Part shown: piece after piece, positions 14,050 through 14,202 of the stretch
How the letters are laid out: each line of letters starts with the position of its first letter
Numbering within the stretch: position 1 is the stretch's first letter
From: Candidatus Omnitrophota bacterium
Lineage (GTDB): Bacteria; Omnitrophota; Gorgyraeia; S143-82
NCBI GenBank assembly: GCA_027034965.1
Contig: JALVWL010000074.1
Span: 1-14,202, forward strand
DNA length: 14,202 bases
Reading direction: 5' to 3'
The notes under the pieces: generated by a model
Database searches by the model: none
Told to the model about the DNA's origin: nothing
Seen by the model: only the letters and a program-made list of their open reading frames with translations
Made by a program: the position numbers and the translations under genes

Positions 14050-14202
14050 GGTATTGAAATTATTATATTGCTTTGACCCAACTTTGACACCCTAAAGTCA
14101 TAACCCTTTGGTAATAAATAGGTAAGGAATTATCGGGTAGACGTAGGCACTAGGTTTTCTTGACTTGTATGCAGGATCTTTGGCGGGATAGCGCAGCCTG
14201 CT
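14050..14202. other. intergenic end of window, no gene seen
   Basis: No coding region or clear terminator is evident after glgP. A weak hairpin (ACTTT/AAAGT) near 14080-14098 lacks a T tract. The final 21 bases look like the start of a tRNA (separate entry). Confidence 0.5.
14182..14202 (+). tRNA. possible 5' part of a tRNA cut by the window end
   Basis: The last bases read GGCGGGA-TA-GCGC-AG, which fits a 5' acceptor strand, T8-A9, the D stem and A14-G15 of a tRNA. The following CCTGCT does not show the expected GG of the D loop within the window, and the pairing halves are missing, so identity and reality cannot be settled. Confidence 0.3.

Noticed and set aside
14080..14098. Terminator hairpin after glgP
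   Set aside because: The ACTTT/AAAGT stem is only five pairs and no run of T follows.

Overview
The window is a bacterial chromosomal segment with every recognised gene on the + strand. Shine-Dalgarno sites are strong and purine-rich (GGAGG-like) before most genes. Isoleucine ATA and arginine AGG/AGA codons are frequent, and no tRNA carries an encoded CCA. The gene set (panB, ptsN, a YvcK protein with N-terminal membrane helices, a HydG-type radical SAM enzyme, an OtsA-OtsB fusion, TreT, and a GlgP with an extra N-terminal segment) suggests an anaerobic, possibly thermophilic bacterium, perhaps of the Desulfobacterota or a similar deep-branching group. That placement rests on protein resemblance recalled from memory and is weak; no marker gene fixes it.

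Layout. (1) 24-999: panB (pantothenate/CoA synthesis) overlaps a 62-residue cysteine-containing protein of unknown function. (2) 1038-1358: a near-consensus promoter drives a tRNA cluster, Lys(CTT)-Leu(TAG)-Gly(GCC). (3) 1488-3186: ptsN (EIIA-Ntr) overlaps the start of yvcK, pairing a phosphotransfer regulator with a UDP-sugar-binding regulator of central carbon/cell-wall metabolism. (4) 3187-3408: an intergenic region with a 35-bp imperfect tandem repeat, three phased 11-bp repeats and a candidate promoter. (5) 3409-6005: a HydG-like radical SAM enzyme followed by a DegT-family PLP aminotransferase. (6) 6087-9549: a fused trehalose-6-phosphate synthase/phosphatase followed by a TreT-type trehalose synthase. 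(7) 9549-11920: three overlapping genes for multi-pass membrane proteins that I cannot assign. (8) 12028-14049: an alpha-glucan phosphorylase. The last bases may be the start of another tRNA.

How the genes fit together. The right half looks like a storage-sugar and compatible-solute locus. OtsAB makes trehalose from UDP-glucose and glucose-6-phosphate. TreT joins an NDP-glucose to glucose, reversibly in characterised enzymes. GlgP releases glucose-1-phosphate from glucan, which can feed the NDP-glucose pool. The three unknown membrane proteins are translationally coupled to treT and sit just before glgP, so a link to this metabolism or its membrane context is possible but unproven.

The most unusual points are the HydG homologue that has lost one cysteine of its C-terminal cluster motif and has no hydE, hydF or hydrogenase beside it; the structured repeats upstream of it; the possibly leaderless otsAB transcript; and the unassigned membrane-protein trio. 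I saw no mobile element, CRISPR array, phage gene or clear defence system.
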